A DNA stretch of 64,000 nt from Treponema sp. UBA4307 (lineage in GTDB: Bacteria > Spirochaetota > Spirochaetia > Treponematales > Treponemataceae). A program made the translations under genes and the position numbers. The notes under the pieces were generated by a model. The model was not told the DNA's origin, searched no databases, and saw only the letters and a list, made by a program, of their open reading frames with translations. Every line of letters begins with the position of its first letter. The first letter of the stretch is position 1. This document shows, one piece after another, positions 18,314 to 26,773 of this stretch. The stretch spans positions 48,830 through 112,829 of the forward strand of contig DGUP01000055.1 of NCBI GenBank assembly GCA_002394685.1, written 5' to 3'.

Positions 18314-20434
18314 CTACACTCTCATCAAGATTTCCTGAGTCAAAGTTGTAATGAATGACCACATCTGTGTGAACAGAGATACAAACAGAAGGATTACAAG
18401 GACAACAAGAATCATACCTATAATAGTAAAAATTGTAGAAACAATTGTCTTTCCAAGGGTGTATTGATGAGCCGCTTTCGCAGCAAGAATCAACTGTACA
18501 ATACTCCATATCTGCTGGATTGAAATAACAAGTCCCAGCCAGAAACTCTCTTCCCTTACAAGAACCCTTGTAAGAATGATTATAGGAATTTCAAGAAGGA
18601 GCCATGACATTCTTGAATAGGCAGAAAAAATCCAGATTTCCCTGAAGGTACCCTTACCATCAAAGAGTGTACATACACCCCAGTTACATACAGTCCAGAG
18701 CAGGAATACTCCAATAGTTGATCCGAGAATAATAAAAATATTCATGCGGTCAAGACGGTTCATATTGAAAACAAATCCTGTATACTGATATTCCAGAATT
18801 GAAAGAATGAACCATGCAGCAAGCATTACATTTGCAAACCAGAGAGAGCCCTGCTTTTCGTGCTTAAGTTCTTCCCAGCCCTTGAAAGGATGTAGACAAA
18901 GATAGAATGGGAATCTGTATTTCTTTATGTATACAGCATGATTAACAGGTCCAGTCTTCTTTGGCTTAATCTTACGGAAAATAAATTTCCAGAGTGGAAT
19001 AAGAAGAATTACAATCAGAACAATCATTACCAGAGAGAAGTGTTTTCTCAAAACTTCAGTTCTGTATTCGTAATAAGAATCACTGTAACGTCTGTGAGCA
19101 TCAGCCTGACGGTAAAAGTTCATTGCTTCCTTGTAACGTTCAAGACGTTCATAAGCACGACCAATTCCTCTTAATGTAAGTGGATTTGTTCTGTCAAATT
19201 TAAGTGCTTCATTCCATGGAACAAGAGCTTCTTCAAAGAAACCTTCATCATAAAGGTAAGTTGCCTGATGAATTGCCTTACCATAATCAGTAAGTTTAAA
19301 CATTGTAAGATTATTCTTTACTGAATCAAGAACAAAAATCTTGTCTCCGGATGAAATAATATCAGTTGGGCTGGTGAAAGTTCCAGTCTGATTTCCAATT
19401 CCTCCGAAAATTCCAAGAAGATTACAGTCCTGATCATACTGGAAAATTCTTCCTCTTTCTGAATCAAGAACTGAAATGAATCCTTCCGGATCAACATCTA
19501 CGGCTACAAGATTAGAACGTTCTACACGATTTGAATAAGTGTTTTCTGTATCACCAAAGAACTGAAGGTCTGGTTTCTGTCCTGCAAAAAGAATATTCTG
19601 TGAAAGAGGATTCAGTTTCTTTACCTGACCGTCCTGCTCCTGTTCACCAAAGTTTGAAACAGTGTAAATAAATCCTTTTTCATCAATTGTAAAGTTAACA
19701 TATTCAATTGGAACATAGCGGGACATTCTGTCTCTCTGGGTAGAAGTTAAAAGTTTACGCCAGATACGATCCTGAAGAAGCTGAGAAGTTACACTTACTT
19801 TATTTGAGCCAAAGAATCCAAGAAAGTCTCCGTTTTCATCAAAAGTATATGCACCTTCAAATGAACCAAAAGAAAGAACATAAAGAATTCCCTGATTGTC
19901 CACAAGAAGTTTTGTTGGTGCAAACTTTTCTTCTTCCGAAAGAAGTTCTGTAATAGGCTTTACAATTTTACGGATGAGGGTTCCGTCAGGATTACATTTC
20001 CAGACACATTCTGCACCCTTATCTGCAATATAAAGAAAACCGTTCTTGTCGTAGCAGATTCCCTGAGGATCTACAAGCTCAACTCCGCTTGCAAGAATTT
20101 TTTCAGTTTCAAGATTTAGAACCTGAATTACTTCAAGACTATCATTCAATTTAATGATGCGCTTTTTTCCCACATCAAGAATGTTAATATTATTATCATT
20201 ATCCTTACAAAGATCATCCGGACCAGACATCTCATCCAGTCCTAAATCAAAACCGTCAACAGCTTTTACTACATCGTAAATTGGACTTGCAGGAACTGAT
20301 GTACCCCAAATACCGTATGTGTAGGAAAGCCATGGAACATCAGCATCCGAAACCGGGAGAGCTGCTGCCTGAGAAATTCCTAAAACCGCTGTTGCTGTAA
20401 GAGCAAGAATTTTATTTTTCAAATTTATTTTCAT
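18314..20434 (-). CDS. NHL beta-propeller / TPR / Yip1-domain membrane protein
   Basis: A 706-residue protein with a signal peptide and then an NHL-type propeller (about 75-385) with repeats such as DPQGICYDKNGFLYIADKGAE and DPEGFISVLDSERGRIFQYD. A TPR pair follows at about 390-455 (YDEGFFEEALVPWNEALKFD, RGIGRAYERLERYKEAMNFYRQA). A single membrane helix lies near 470. The C-terminal 180 residues are a Yip1-like domain with the HPFKGWEELKHEKQGS entry motif and five hydrophobic segments. The propeller should face outward and could bind glycans or SBPs. It sits 4 bases after a MalG-like gene and 10 before the DUF5696-like gene. Domain calls are from sequence pattern; the role in transport is inferred from context. 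Confidence 0.72.
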   Translation of the reverse strand: MKINLKNKILALTATAVLGISQAAALPVSDADVPWLSYTYGIWGTSVPASPIYDVVKAVDGFDLGLDEMSGPDDLCKDNDNNINILDVGKKRIIKLNDSLEVIQVLNLETEKILASGVELVDPQGICYDKNGFLYIADKGAECVWKCNPDGTLIRKIVKPITELLSEEEKFAPTKLLVDNQGILYVLSFGSFEGAYTFDENGDFLGFFGSNKVSVTSQLLQDRIWRKLLTSTQRDRMSRYVPIEYVNFTIDEKGFIYTVSNFGEQEQDGQVKKLNPLSQNILFAGQKPDLQFFGDTENTYSNRVERSNLVAVDVDPEGFISVLDSERGRIFQYDQDCNLLGIFGGIGNQTGTFTSPTDIISSGDKIFVLDSVKNNLTMFKLTDYGKAIHQATYLYDEGFFEEALVPWNEALKFDRTNPLTLRGIGRAYERLERYKEAMNFYRQADAHRRYSDSYYEYRTEVLRKHFSLVMIVLIVILLIPLWKFIFRKIKPKKTGPVNHAVYIKKYRFPFYLCLHPFKGWEELKHEKQGSLWFANVMLAAWFILSILEYQYTGFVFNMNRLDRMNIFIILGSTIGVFLLWTVCNWGVCTLFDGKGTFREIWIFSAYSRMSWLLLEIPIIILTRVLVREESFWLGLVISIQQIWSIVQLILAAKAAHQYTLGKTIVSTIFTIIGMILVVLVILLFVSLFTQMWSFITTLTQEILMRV

Positions 20435-20438
20435 TGCC

Positions 20439-21401
20439 CTACTCCTTAATACCTGATGTTGTCATAGTTTCAATTACCTGACGCTGTGTTGCTGTAAATA
20501 AAATAATTGGTGGAAGCATCATTACCAGAATAACGGCTGAAGTTGCTCCAGTTCTTGCAAGACCACCAGCCTGTACCTGAGACATAATGGAAGGAAGAAC
20601 CTTCATGCTTTCATTGTAGATGTAAAGGTTACCGTTATTGTTCCAGATGTTCTGGAAAGCAAAAATGATAACTGTTAACCAGGCAGGCTTTACGCTTGGC
20701 ATAACAATCTTCCACCAGATTCTGAATTCTCCGGCTCCGTCAATTCGTGCAGCTTCAAGAAGTGAACTTGGAATCTGACCCATGAACTGCTGCATGAGAT
20801 AAAGTCCCATTGTCATCTGAACTACAGGGAAAATCAGGGACCAGTAAGTATTAATCAAATGAAGTTTTGCACTGATGATGTACTGAGGAATATACAAAAC
20901 CTGTGTTGTAAAAAGCAGTGCCATAACGATGATTTTAGAAATTACCTTTTTACCTGGAAAGTTGTGCTTGGCAAGAGGATAAGCCGCAAGACTTGCACAA
21001 ATTACGTTGCCACCTGTTGCTAAGACAGTTACAAGTACAGAGTTAAAAAGATAACGACTGAAAGGAACCCACATATTCTCCAGAATCTGAGATAACTGTA
21101 CAAAGTTATTCAGAGTTGGATGAGCTACATAAAGACGAGGAGGGAAAATTAAGATTTCTTCAATCGGCTTAAAGGCATTTACTACCGCAAACCAGATCGG
21201 GAGAATCATGAATGCACCCAGAAGCAGGAGGAATATAGCAAGGAGAATATCAACCGCTCTGGAACGGTTAGCTTTTTTTGCTCCACGATACCAGAAGTGA
21301 CGGCGTCTTAATTTTCTTTCTTCTTTTGTAAGTCCGGCCCTATTTCCCTGCAGGGCAGTAACCGGAAGCTTTTCAATATTATTTGTCTTAGTACTAGTCA
21401 T
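20439..21401 (-). CDS. Carbohydrate ABC importer permease, MalG type (first pair)
   Basis: A 320-residue six-helix permease with the EAA loop SSLLEAARIDGAGEFRIWWKIVMP. It has a basic N-terminal stretch of about 40 residues before the first helix. It overlaps the MalF-like gene at 21394 by 8 bases. Together with that gene and the giant SBP upstream it forms the first complete importer of the operon. Sequence differs clearly from the second MalG-like protein at 14162, so the pairs are not recent duplicates. Confidence 0.92.
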   Translation of the reverse strand: MTSTKTNNIEKLPVTALQGNRAGLTKEERKLRRRHFWYRGAKKANRSRAVDILLAIFLLLLGAFMILPIWFAVVNAFKPIEEILIFPPRLYVAHPTLNNFVQLSQILENMWVPFSRYLFNSVLVTVLATGGNVICASLAAYPLAKHNFPGKKVISKIIVMALLFTTQVLYIPQYIISAKLHLINTYWSLIFPVVQMTMGLYLMQQFMGQIPSSLLEAARIDGAGEFRIWWKIVMPSVKPAWLTVIIFAFQNIWNNNGNLYIYNESMKVLPSIMSQVQAGGLARTGATSAVILVMMLPPIILFTATQRQVIETMTTSGIKE

Positions 21402-22332
21402 TTAAGTTCTTCCTCAGCAATTTTGTGATAACGCTATTTGTAAGAATCATAATCAGGAACAGGACAACACTTAAAGTACAAGCGTAACCCATTTCAAAAC
21501 GGACAGTACCGTAGTCTATGATATACGTACCAATTGTATCTCCGGCATAACCTCTTGTTGGGAAGCCGCCGACCTGTTTAATAACTTCAGAAACACCAAA
21601 GGAACCTGAAATCTGCATTACGGCACCGAACATAAGCTGTGGAGCCATTGAAGGAATTGTAATGTACCAGAGTTCCTGCCAGCGGTTTTTTACACCGTCA
21701 ATACGTCCGGCCTCATAAAGAGAATTATCAATACTCTGGAAACCGGCAATAAATGAAAGGAAGCCTGCACCGAAAGAAAGCCAGATCTGTACACAAAGCA
21801 GAACACCCAGTACATATTCGCTGTTTCCAATCCAGTCAATTGGTTCCTTGATGAATCCGAACTTCATGAGCCAGGCATTTAAGAATCCATAGTAGTCACC
21901 TGAAAAAATTACAGTCCAGATAAAGAAGATATTTCCTGCCAGTGTAGGAGCATAGAAAATCAAAGTCCAGATTGAACGGGCAAGAGGTTTATATTCATTT
22001 ATCATCCATGCCAGCAGGAATGACAGAACATAAGAAATAGGACCTGTAATAAAGGCAAATACAAGAGTGTTCTTCAATACAGTTAAAAAGATCTGATCAT
22101 CCAGAAGCAGACGGATATAGTTTGAGAAACCTACAAAGCGAGGTTTCTGCAGCATGTCAAAGCTGGTAAAACTTAACGCAATTGATGAAAGAATCGGAAG
22201 AATCGTAAAGATGAAAAACAATACCATAAATGGTGCCATCATCATGTAACTTGAACGAGTCTCCCAGTGAGCTTTTTTCTTTTTCTTAACCAGAACTGTT
22301 TCCAGTTCCGGAGACTTTTTTGTATTAGTCAT
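21394..22332 (-). CDS. Carbohydrate ABC importer permease, MalF type (first pair)
   Basis: A 312-residue permease with a lysine-rich N-terminus (VKKKKKAHW), six helices and the EAA loop NSLYEAGRIDGVKNRWQELWYITIP. It overlaps the end of the giant SBP gene by 8 bases and the next permease gene by 8 bases, so the first three genes are tightly coupled. Partner of the MalG-like subunit at 20439. Confidence 0.92.
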   Translation of the reverse strand: MTNTKKSPELETVLVKKKKKAHWETRSSYMMMAPFMVLFFIFTILPILSSIALSFTSFDMLQKPRFVGFSNYIRLLLDDQIFLTVLKNTLVFAFITGPISYVLSFLLAWMINEYKPLARSIWTLIFYAPTLAGNIFFIWTVIFSGDYYGFLNAWLMKFGFIKEPIDWIGNSEYVLGVLLCVQIWLSFGAGFLSFIAGFQSIDNSLYEAGRIDGVKNRWQELWYITIPSMAPQLMFGAVMQISGSFGVSEVIKQVGGFPTRGYAGDTIGTYIIDYGTVRFEMGYACTLSVVLFLIMILTNSVITKLLRKNLND

Positions 22333-25183
22333 CTATGCCGAGCTCCTTTCTCTTACGAAGAATTTCTTCATTAATCATGTCGCAGTACTTGTTCAAAGTA
22401 GCGCGGGCATTCTGGTTATTGTAGTAAACCTTTGTGAATGCAATATCAATCATACGGATTGTATAGTAGCCTCCAGGAACTTCAGGGATTTCCTTAACGT
22501 GTATCCACTGACTTTCAAGAAGTTCCTGTTCAGCCTTTGACCAGCCCATTCTGTAGAAGGTGTCAACGTTAGCAGTACCAAGACGGGCTGCAGTACCAAG
22601 CAGGGTTTCCAGCTGATTTGCATATTTAAGCTGAATGTCAGAAGAAGTCCACCACTTTAAGAATTCCCAGCCTGCATCAGGATTCTTTATTTTTTTGAAC
22701 ATAACGATTGCACTTCCTGAAGCAGATTCCTGACGGTTGATTGTTCCATCTTCCATTAAAGTTCCAGGAATAGGAACCATCTTCCACATATTTCTGATTT
22801 CAGGAGCCGCAGCAGTAAGTGTATTGTACAAACCATAAGAGCTGATACCTAAAGGCATTTCTCCAGAACGGAAACGGTTATAGAAATCAAACTTAAGGGT
22901 AAAACCGTATGCTGAATAGAAGTCTGTCCACTGCTTAAAAGCGGCATAGGCTTCAGGATCAAGAAGACCTGTTTCCCGGTTATCATTCTTGTAGAAGTTT
23001 CCCCCATGCTGTGCAAGAAGTGTCGGGAAAAGGTTACGGCTACCCATACCTGCATCAATCAAATCAATACCATCAGTTGCCTGATATGGAAGACCAACCT
23101 GCATATTATTTCTCTGCAGTGTCGGAATAATTTTATAAAGTTCATCCCAGGTCTGAGGAGGTTCAATTCCCAGTTCCTCAAAAATATCCGTACGGTAGAA
23201 CATCATGTGGAAATCCTGGGTAAGAGGAAGAGCATATGCCCCGCCCCTGTACTCATAAGGAGTCATTGCCCCCGGTCTGAAACGCTTAATTACTTCTTCA
23301 TAATCAGAGAAAGTACTTAAATCATAAAGGGCATTTCTGGCTGCAAGATTTACAGGCTGTCCGCGAGAAGTCTGAATTGCAATATCAGGACCACGACCTG
23401 CCATTGTAGCTTCAATAATTGTTCCCTGAACCAGAGAAAGGTTTACATTTATTCCTGTTTTTGGAGTAAAGTCATTTGTAATCAGGTTGCGGAGAATCTG
23501 AGCCTGGTCACGGCCTGAAGAAATCCATACGGTAATGGCTCCGCTTTCCTTGCCGCCAATACTTGTATAATCTTCAACGAAAGATGCAAAGAAAGAGCGG
23601 ATTCCCATCCATCTCTGCTGGAACCAGTTGGCCCTTGCTTTAGGAAGTTTTGCACCTTTAGAAGCAAAACCAAGGTAGTCAATTTCAAGAGGAGTTTCCT
23701 TTCTTTCCAGAATCCAGGTTGAAAGGTTTGCAATATTGTCTCTGAAAGAAGACTGACGGTTTGGAATATATTCAGGCTGCTTTGCAAAACGGTCAAGCTG
23801 ATCAACCATAATGCGGAGAGTCTGAGCTTCAGTACCCTTCTGACCAGTAATACGTTCAAACTCTTCAGCCTCTGCTTCAAATCTTACAGAAAGCTCATTC
23901 AGTTTTTCAATCAGGCCAGGAATTTCTTTTTCCAGCTGATAGTCGCGGTAAAGGTCAGGTTCGCTGCCCATAATCATAATAAAGCGGCGGCGGAGAGTAT
24001 TACATTCATATGTAAGGTCATCTACAGCAGTAAGAATTGGAGTAAGACGGCCTAAAGTAGATTCCATGCGTACTCTGTGCTTACCCTTCTTCAGATTAAT
24101 GTAGCAGGGATTTCCTTCCTTATCAGAAACTACAAACTGTCCCCACTGAAGGTTATATGCAAATTCCACATTTTCAAATTCCTCACATGGAACTTTACCA
24201 TCAATGTAGATTTTACGTGTTGCAGCCATACCACGCTGAACATTCTGTCTTGCTTTAATAAAGAGCTGATAAAGTCCGTCTTCCGGAATTTCAATTTCCC
24301 ATTCCAGCCACTGGCCAGGCAGTTTCCAGGTTGAATTACCGCCGATTGTATTAAGGCGAATCTTTGATGGAGAACTTGGTTCAGTTGCAGCATCAATACG
24401 GTCACCTGTAGGAATCAGTACAGAATCAGATTTTAACAAAGCATGTTCACCCTGAACCTTTACTATAGTTTTCTTCTGTGAAGAAGATTCAGGATAATCC
24501 TTTGAAAGTTCAGAATATTTAATATTTGCTTTATGGTTGCCTACAGTAATACTCTTAATTGCGATTGCTTCTCTTTTAAGTTCCAGAGTCAGGGTATGAT
24601 TTCCTGCATCAACATAGAATGGAAGAACTTTATTAAAAAAACCCTGAGTATCAACAAAGTCCCTTACCTGCCACTGAGGAACTTCTTCTTCGTCAGATAC
24701 AATCTGGTTTCCGTTTTTGTCCATACCGATAGGAGCAGAATCCTTCCATACACGGGCAAATCGTACTGCCTGAAAATCATCATTAGGAAGTTCACCGTCA
24801 ATGCGGACTTCAAATTCAATTTCCATTCCCTTATTGGGAAGGGCAAAATATTCAAGGGTGAGTCCGTAAAGACCACTTTCTTCTATAGAAAAAGGCCATG
24901 TTACTGAACCGGCTTCATCAGTCCAGTAGAGAACATCCTCTTTTCCCTCAAATTCTTCAAGATTCCTGATTCTGGCATCTGAAGAAGCACTTATATAGGA
25001 AAGTGCATCGATTTTTACTGACTTCTCCGGATAAGTAGCGCTGCTATATTTTTCGAGATATTCATTAATAGAGCTGCCACGGGACCATCTTATAACCTGC
25101 TTTTCAACCCCCTGCTGTGCACACAAAGTCTGGGAGAGTAAAGCTGCTAATGTTACAAAAACGGCTATCTTTTTTCTTTTCAT
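22325..25183 (-). CDS. Giant extracellular solute-binding protein with two N-terminal carbohydrate-binding-like modules
   Basis: About 952 residues from the ATG at 25183; the in-frame GTG at 25201 has no ribosome site and precedes a typical signal peptide (MKRKKIAVFVTLAALLSQTLCAQ). Two beta-sandwich regions follow (about 45-215 and 235-390), each with aromatic and Gly/Asp-rich strands such as SGLYGLTLEYFA and WLEWEIEIPEDGLYQLFIKA. A helical linker spans about 400-545. The C-terminal 400 residues form a family 1 SBP domain (RGPDIAIQTSRGQPVNLAARN, MMFYRTDIFEELGIEPPQTW, PDAGWEFLKWW). An SBP of this size is more than twice normal. It heads the operon and probably holds polymeric or long oligosaccharide substrate at the surface before import. 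Confidence 0.85.
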   Translation of the reverse strand: MKRKKIAVFVTLAALLSQTLCAQQGVEKQVIRWSRGSSINEYLEKYSSATYPEKSVKIDALSYISASSDARIRNLEEFEGKEDVLYWTDEAGSVTWPFSIEESGLYGLTLEYFALPNKGMEIEFEVRIDGELPNDDFQAVRFARVWKDSAPIGMDKNGNQIVSDEEEVPQWQVRDFVDTQGFFNKVLPFYVDAGNHTLTLELKREAIAIKSITVGNHKANIKYSELSKDYPESSSQKKTIVKVQGEHALLKSDSVLIPTGDRIDAATEPSSPSKIRLNTIGGNSTWKLPGQWLEWEIEIPEDGLYQLFIKARQNVQRGMAATRKIYIDGKVPCEEFENVEFAYNLQWGQFVVSDKEGNPCYINLKKGKHRVRMESTLGRLTPILTAVDDLTYECNTLRRRFIMIMGSEPDLYRDYQLEKEIPGLIEKLNELSVRFEAEAEEFERITGQKGTEAQTLRIMVDQLDRFAKQPEYIPNRQSSFRDNIANLSTWILERKETPLEIDYLGFASKGAKLPKARANWFQQRWMGIRSFFASFVEDYTSIGGKESGAITVWISSGRDQAQILRNLITNDFTPKTGINVNLSLVQGTIIEATMAGRGPDIAIQTSRGQPVNLAARNALYDLSTFSDYEEVIKRFRPGAMTPYEYRGGAYALPLTQDFHMMFYRTDIFEELGIEPPQTWDELYKIIPTLQRNNMQVGLPYQATDGIDLIDAGMGSRNLFPTLLAQHGGNFYKNDNRETGLLDPEAYAAFKQWTDFYSAYGFTLKFDFYNRFRSGEMPLGISSYGLYNTLTAAAPEIRNMWKMVPIPGTLMEDGTINRQESASGSAIVMFKKIKNPDAGWEFLKWWTSSDIQLKYANQLETLLGTAARLGTANVDTFYRMGWSKAEQELLESQWIHVKEIPEVPGGYYTIRMIDIAFTKVYYNNQNARATLNKYCDMINEEILRKRKELGIDD

Positions 25184-25211
25184 ATAGCGTAAAGACCTCA
25201 CTAGTATGTCT

Positions 25212-25254
25212 ATGATAAGTCACTCGACTGAATTTAGCAAGGAGAATTTAGCAA
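25212..25254 (-). promoter_or_regulatory. Operon promoter with 11-bp direct repeats at the -35 region
   Basis: Minus strand: TTGCTA (25240-25235) and TATCAT (25217-25212), 17 bp apart. The -35 box is part of an exact 11-bp direct repeat, TTGCTAAATTC, present twice 14 bp apart (25254-25244 and 25240-25230). The inverted-repeat operator starts 2 bp further upstream. Repeated sites overlapping a weak -35 often mark activator binding. Confidence 0.55.
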
Positions 25255-25255
25255 A

Positions 25256-25278
25256 ATTAACTAATTTTTTAAGTTAAT
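25256..25278. promoter_or_regulatory. Inverted-repeat operator, copy 2 (giant SBP / secreted-protein divergent region)
   Basis: ATTAACT (25256-25262) and AGTTAAT (25272-25278) with a 9-bp spacer, the same layout as 13931-13953. It lies between the divergent promoters of the importer operon and of the secreted-protein genes and could serve both. Confidence 0.65.
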
Positions 25279-25356
25279 ATCATTAATTAAATGTTATTTT
25301 TAAGTGGTTTATAACTTTACATTTTTTCGCTTTTTTAATTTTAAATTTAATTTTTC

Positions 25357-25384
25357 TTGCATTTTGATTACTTCATGATATGAT
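25357..25384 (+). promoter_or_regulatory. Predicted promoter of the two secreted paralogues
   Basis: TTGCAT (25357-25362) and TATGAT (25379-25384), 16 bp apart, 41 bp before the ATG at 25426. AGGAGG (25410-25415) is the ribosome site. Confidence 0.5.
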
Positions 25385-25425
25385 AATTTTATAGAAAATA
25401 TGATTTTTCAGGAGGAATTGAAATC

Positions 25426-26055
25426 ATGAAGAAAATTACAAAAGTCATTTTTGCAGCAACCGCTGTTGCACTTTTAGTTAGCTCAGCTGCTTTTGCTAAA
25501 CCTAAAAAGGAAAAAAAGTCTAAGAAGGCTGAAGCACCAGCTCCAATTGTAAATCCAGATCCAACCGGCACTGTAGACCTTCTTGACGGTGCAGAAGAAG
25601 GGGTTTACTGGCTTGCAGTAGCAGATTCATGGGGCAATGGAGATACATCAATTGATGTAGGCGAATACACAAAGTGGGCATCAGAAGGCTCAACATCACT
25701 TCTTCTGGATTATTCAGCATCTAATCCTGCAAATGCAGCAAATGCTGGAGATAAGGCTACATTCTACTGTGACGCTCTGGCAATTGTAGACTTTACAGAA
25801 TACAAGCAGGTTGTTCTTGATATTAACAACCCTACTGGAAAGGCAATTGACTTTGTACTGGTAATTCAGGACACAGACTGGACATGGTGTCAGTCTGCAG
25901 CTCAGTCCCTTGGTGCTGGTGTTAACAAGAACGTAACATTCAATCTTGCAGACCTTAAGATTCCAAATCCAACAGCAGTACACCGTATGGCTTTCTGTCT
26001 CTTCCAGGAGAATGATGGCCCAATTTACGTTGACAACATTCGCCTCGTAAAATAA
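25426..26055 (+). CDS. Secreted CBM-like protein with lysine-rich N-terminal linker (paralogue 1)
   Basis: A 209-residue protein: signal peptide (cleavage after AFA, residue 24), then a very basic linker KPKKEKKSKKAEAPAP, then one beta-sandwich domain of about 160 residues. That domain begins VDLLDGAEEGVYWLAVADSW and ends GPIYVDNIRLVK, the pattern of CBM11/CBM4-like jelly rolls that bind beta-glucans or mannans. No catalytic motif is visible. The gene is divergent from the importer operon and followed 18 bases later by a same-length paralogue. A free carbohydrate-binding protein that delivers glycans to the cell surface is plausible; the basic linker may bind the envelope electrostatically. 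Family assignment is tentative. Confidence 0.7.
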   Translation: MKKITKVIFAATAVALLVSSAAFAKPKKEKKSKKAEAPAPIVNPDPTGTVDLLDGAEEGVYWLAVADSWGNGDTSIDVGEYTKWASEGSTSLLLDYSASNPANAANAGDKATFYCDALAIVDFTEYKQVVLDINNPTGKAIDFVLVIQDTDWTWCQSAAQSLGAGVNKNVTFNLADLKIPNPTAVHRMAFCLFQENDGPIYVDNIRLVK

Positions 26056-26073
26056 TTAACAGGAGATATTTTT

Positions 26074-26703
26074 ATGAAAAAAAGCCTTTTAATTTTTACA
26101 GCACTTTGTACATCATTTCTTTTACTTGGAACATCAGCATTTGCTGCAAAGAAATCCAAGAAGAAGTCTAAGATAAAGGCACAGGTAGTTACAAACGAAT
26201 TACCTTCAGGAGATGTTGTTCTTCTGGATGGATTTGAAGAAGGAAACTTCTGGCTCTCTGTTGGTGACGCATGGGATCAGTGGGGTTCACATAACCTTTC
26301 ACTGGATGCAGAAACAACAGAAGACTGGGCAACAGAAGGAACAACTTCAGCAAAGTGGACCTTTGATATTGCAACAGCAGAAACTTCAAAGCAGGCTTCT
26401 TTCTATACAAATTCATTAATTGAAACAGACTGGACAGATGTAAAATACCTGGTTGTTGATGTATATAATCCAAATGATTTTACAATGTACCTGAAGGGCA
26501 ATGTTCAGGACGGTATTGCCTGGGCATGGTCAAGCACAGATGTTGTTGAAATTCCAGCAGGTTCAATCGTTCACAATGTAGCATTTGACTTTACTAAAAA
26601 CGGTATCTCAGATGCTGAACAGATTGCATGCTGCATTATCGACGTATGTGACGAAAATCCAGGCGGCAGTTTCTATGTAGACAATGTCCGCATTATCCGC
26701 TAA
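26074..26703 (+). CDS. Secreted CBM-like protein with lysine-rich N-terminal linker (paralogue 2)
   Basis: Also exactly 209 residues, with a signal peptide, a basic linker (KKSKKKSKIKAQ) and the same beta-sandwich build: VVLLDGFEEGNFWLSVGDAW at the start, SFYVDNVRIIR at the end. The two paralogues share the DGxEEGxxWLxVxDxW opening, a TxxWxxEGxTS stretch and the closing YVDNxRxxx strand, but have diverged widely between. That suggests an old duplication with different ligand preference. AGGAG precedes the ATG. A bidirectional terminator follows. The role is inferred as glycan capture alongside the importer genes. Confidence 0.7.
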   Translation: MKKSLLIFTALCTSFLLLGTSAFAAKKSKKKSKIKAQVVTNELPSGDVVLLDGFEEGNFWLSVGDAWDQWGSHNLSLDAETTEDWATEGTTSAKWTFDIATAETSKQASFYTNSLIETDWTDVKYLVVDVYNPNDFTMYLKGNVQDGIAWAWSSTDVVEIPAGSIVHNVAFDFTKNGISDAEQIACCIIDVCDENPGGSFYVDNVRIIR

Positions 26704-26721
26704 TAAAATGGATTAAAACAA

Positions 26722-26756
26722 AAGCCCCAGACCTTACGGAATGGGGCTCTTTCTAT
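26722..26756. terminator. Bidirectional terminator between convergent genes
   Basis: AGCCCCA (26723-26729) pairs with TGGGGCT (26742-26748). The stem is followed by CTTTCTATTTTA on the plus strand and by TTTGTTTTAAT on the minus strand, so it can end both the secreted-paralogue transcript and the one at 26774. Confidence 0.75.
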
Positions 26757-26773
26757 TTTAAAGGAAGTTCCTG

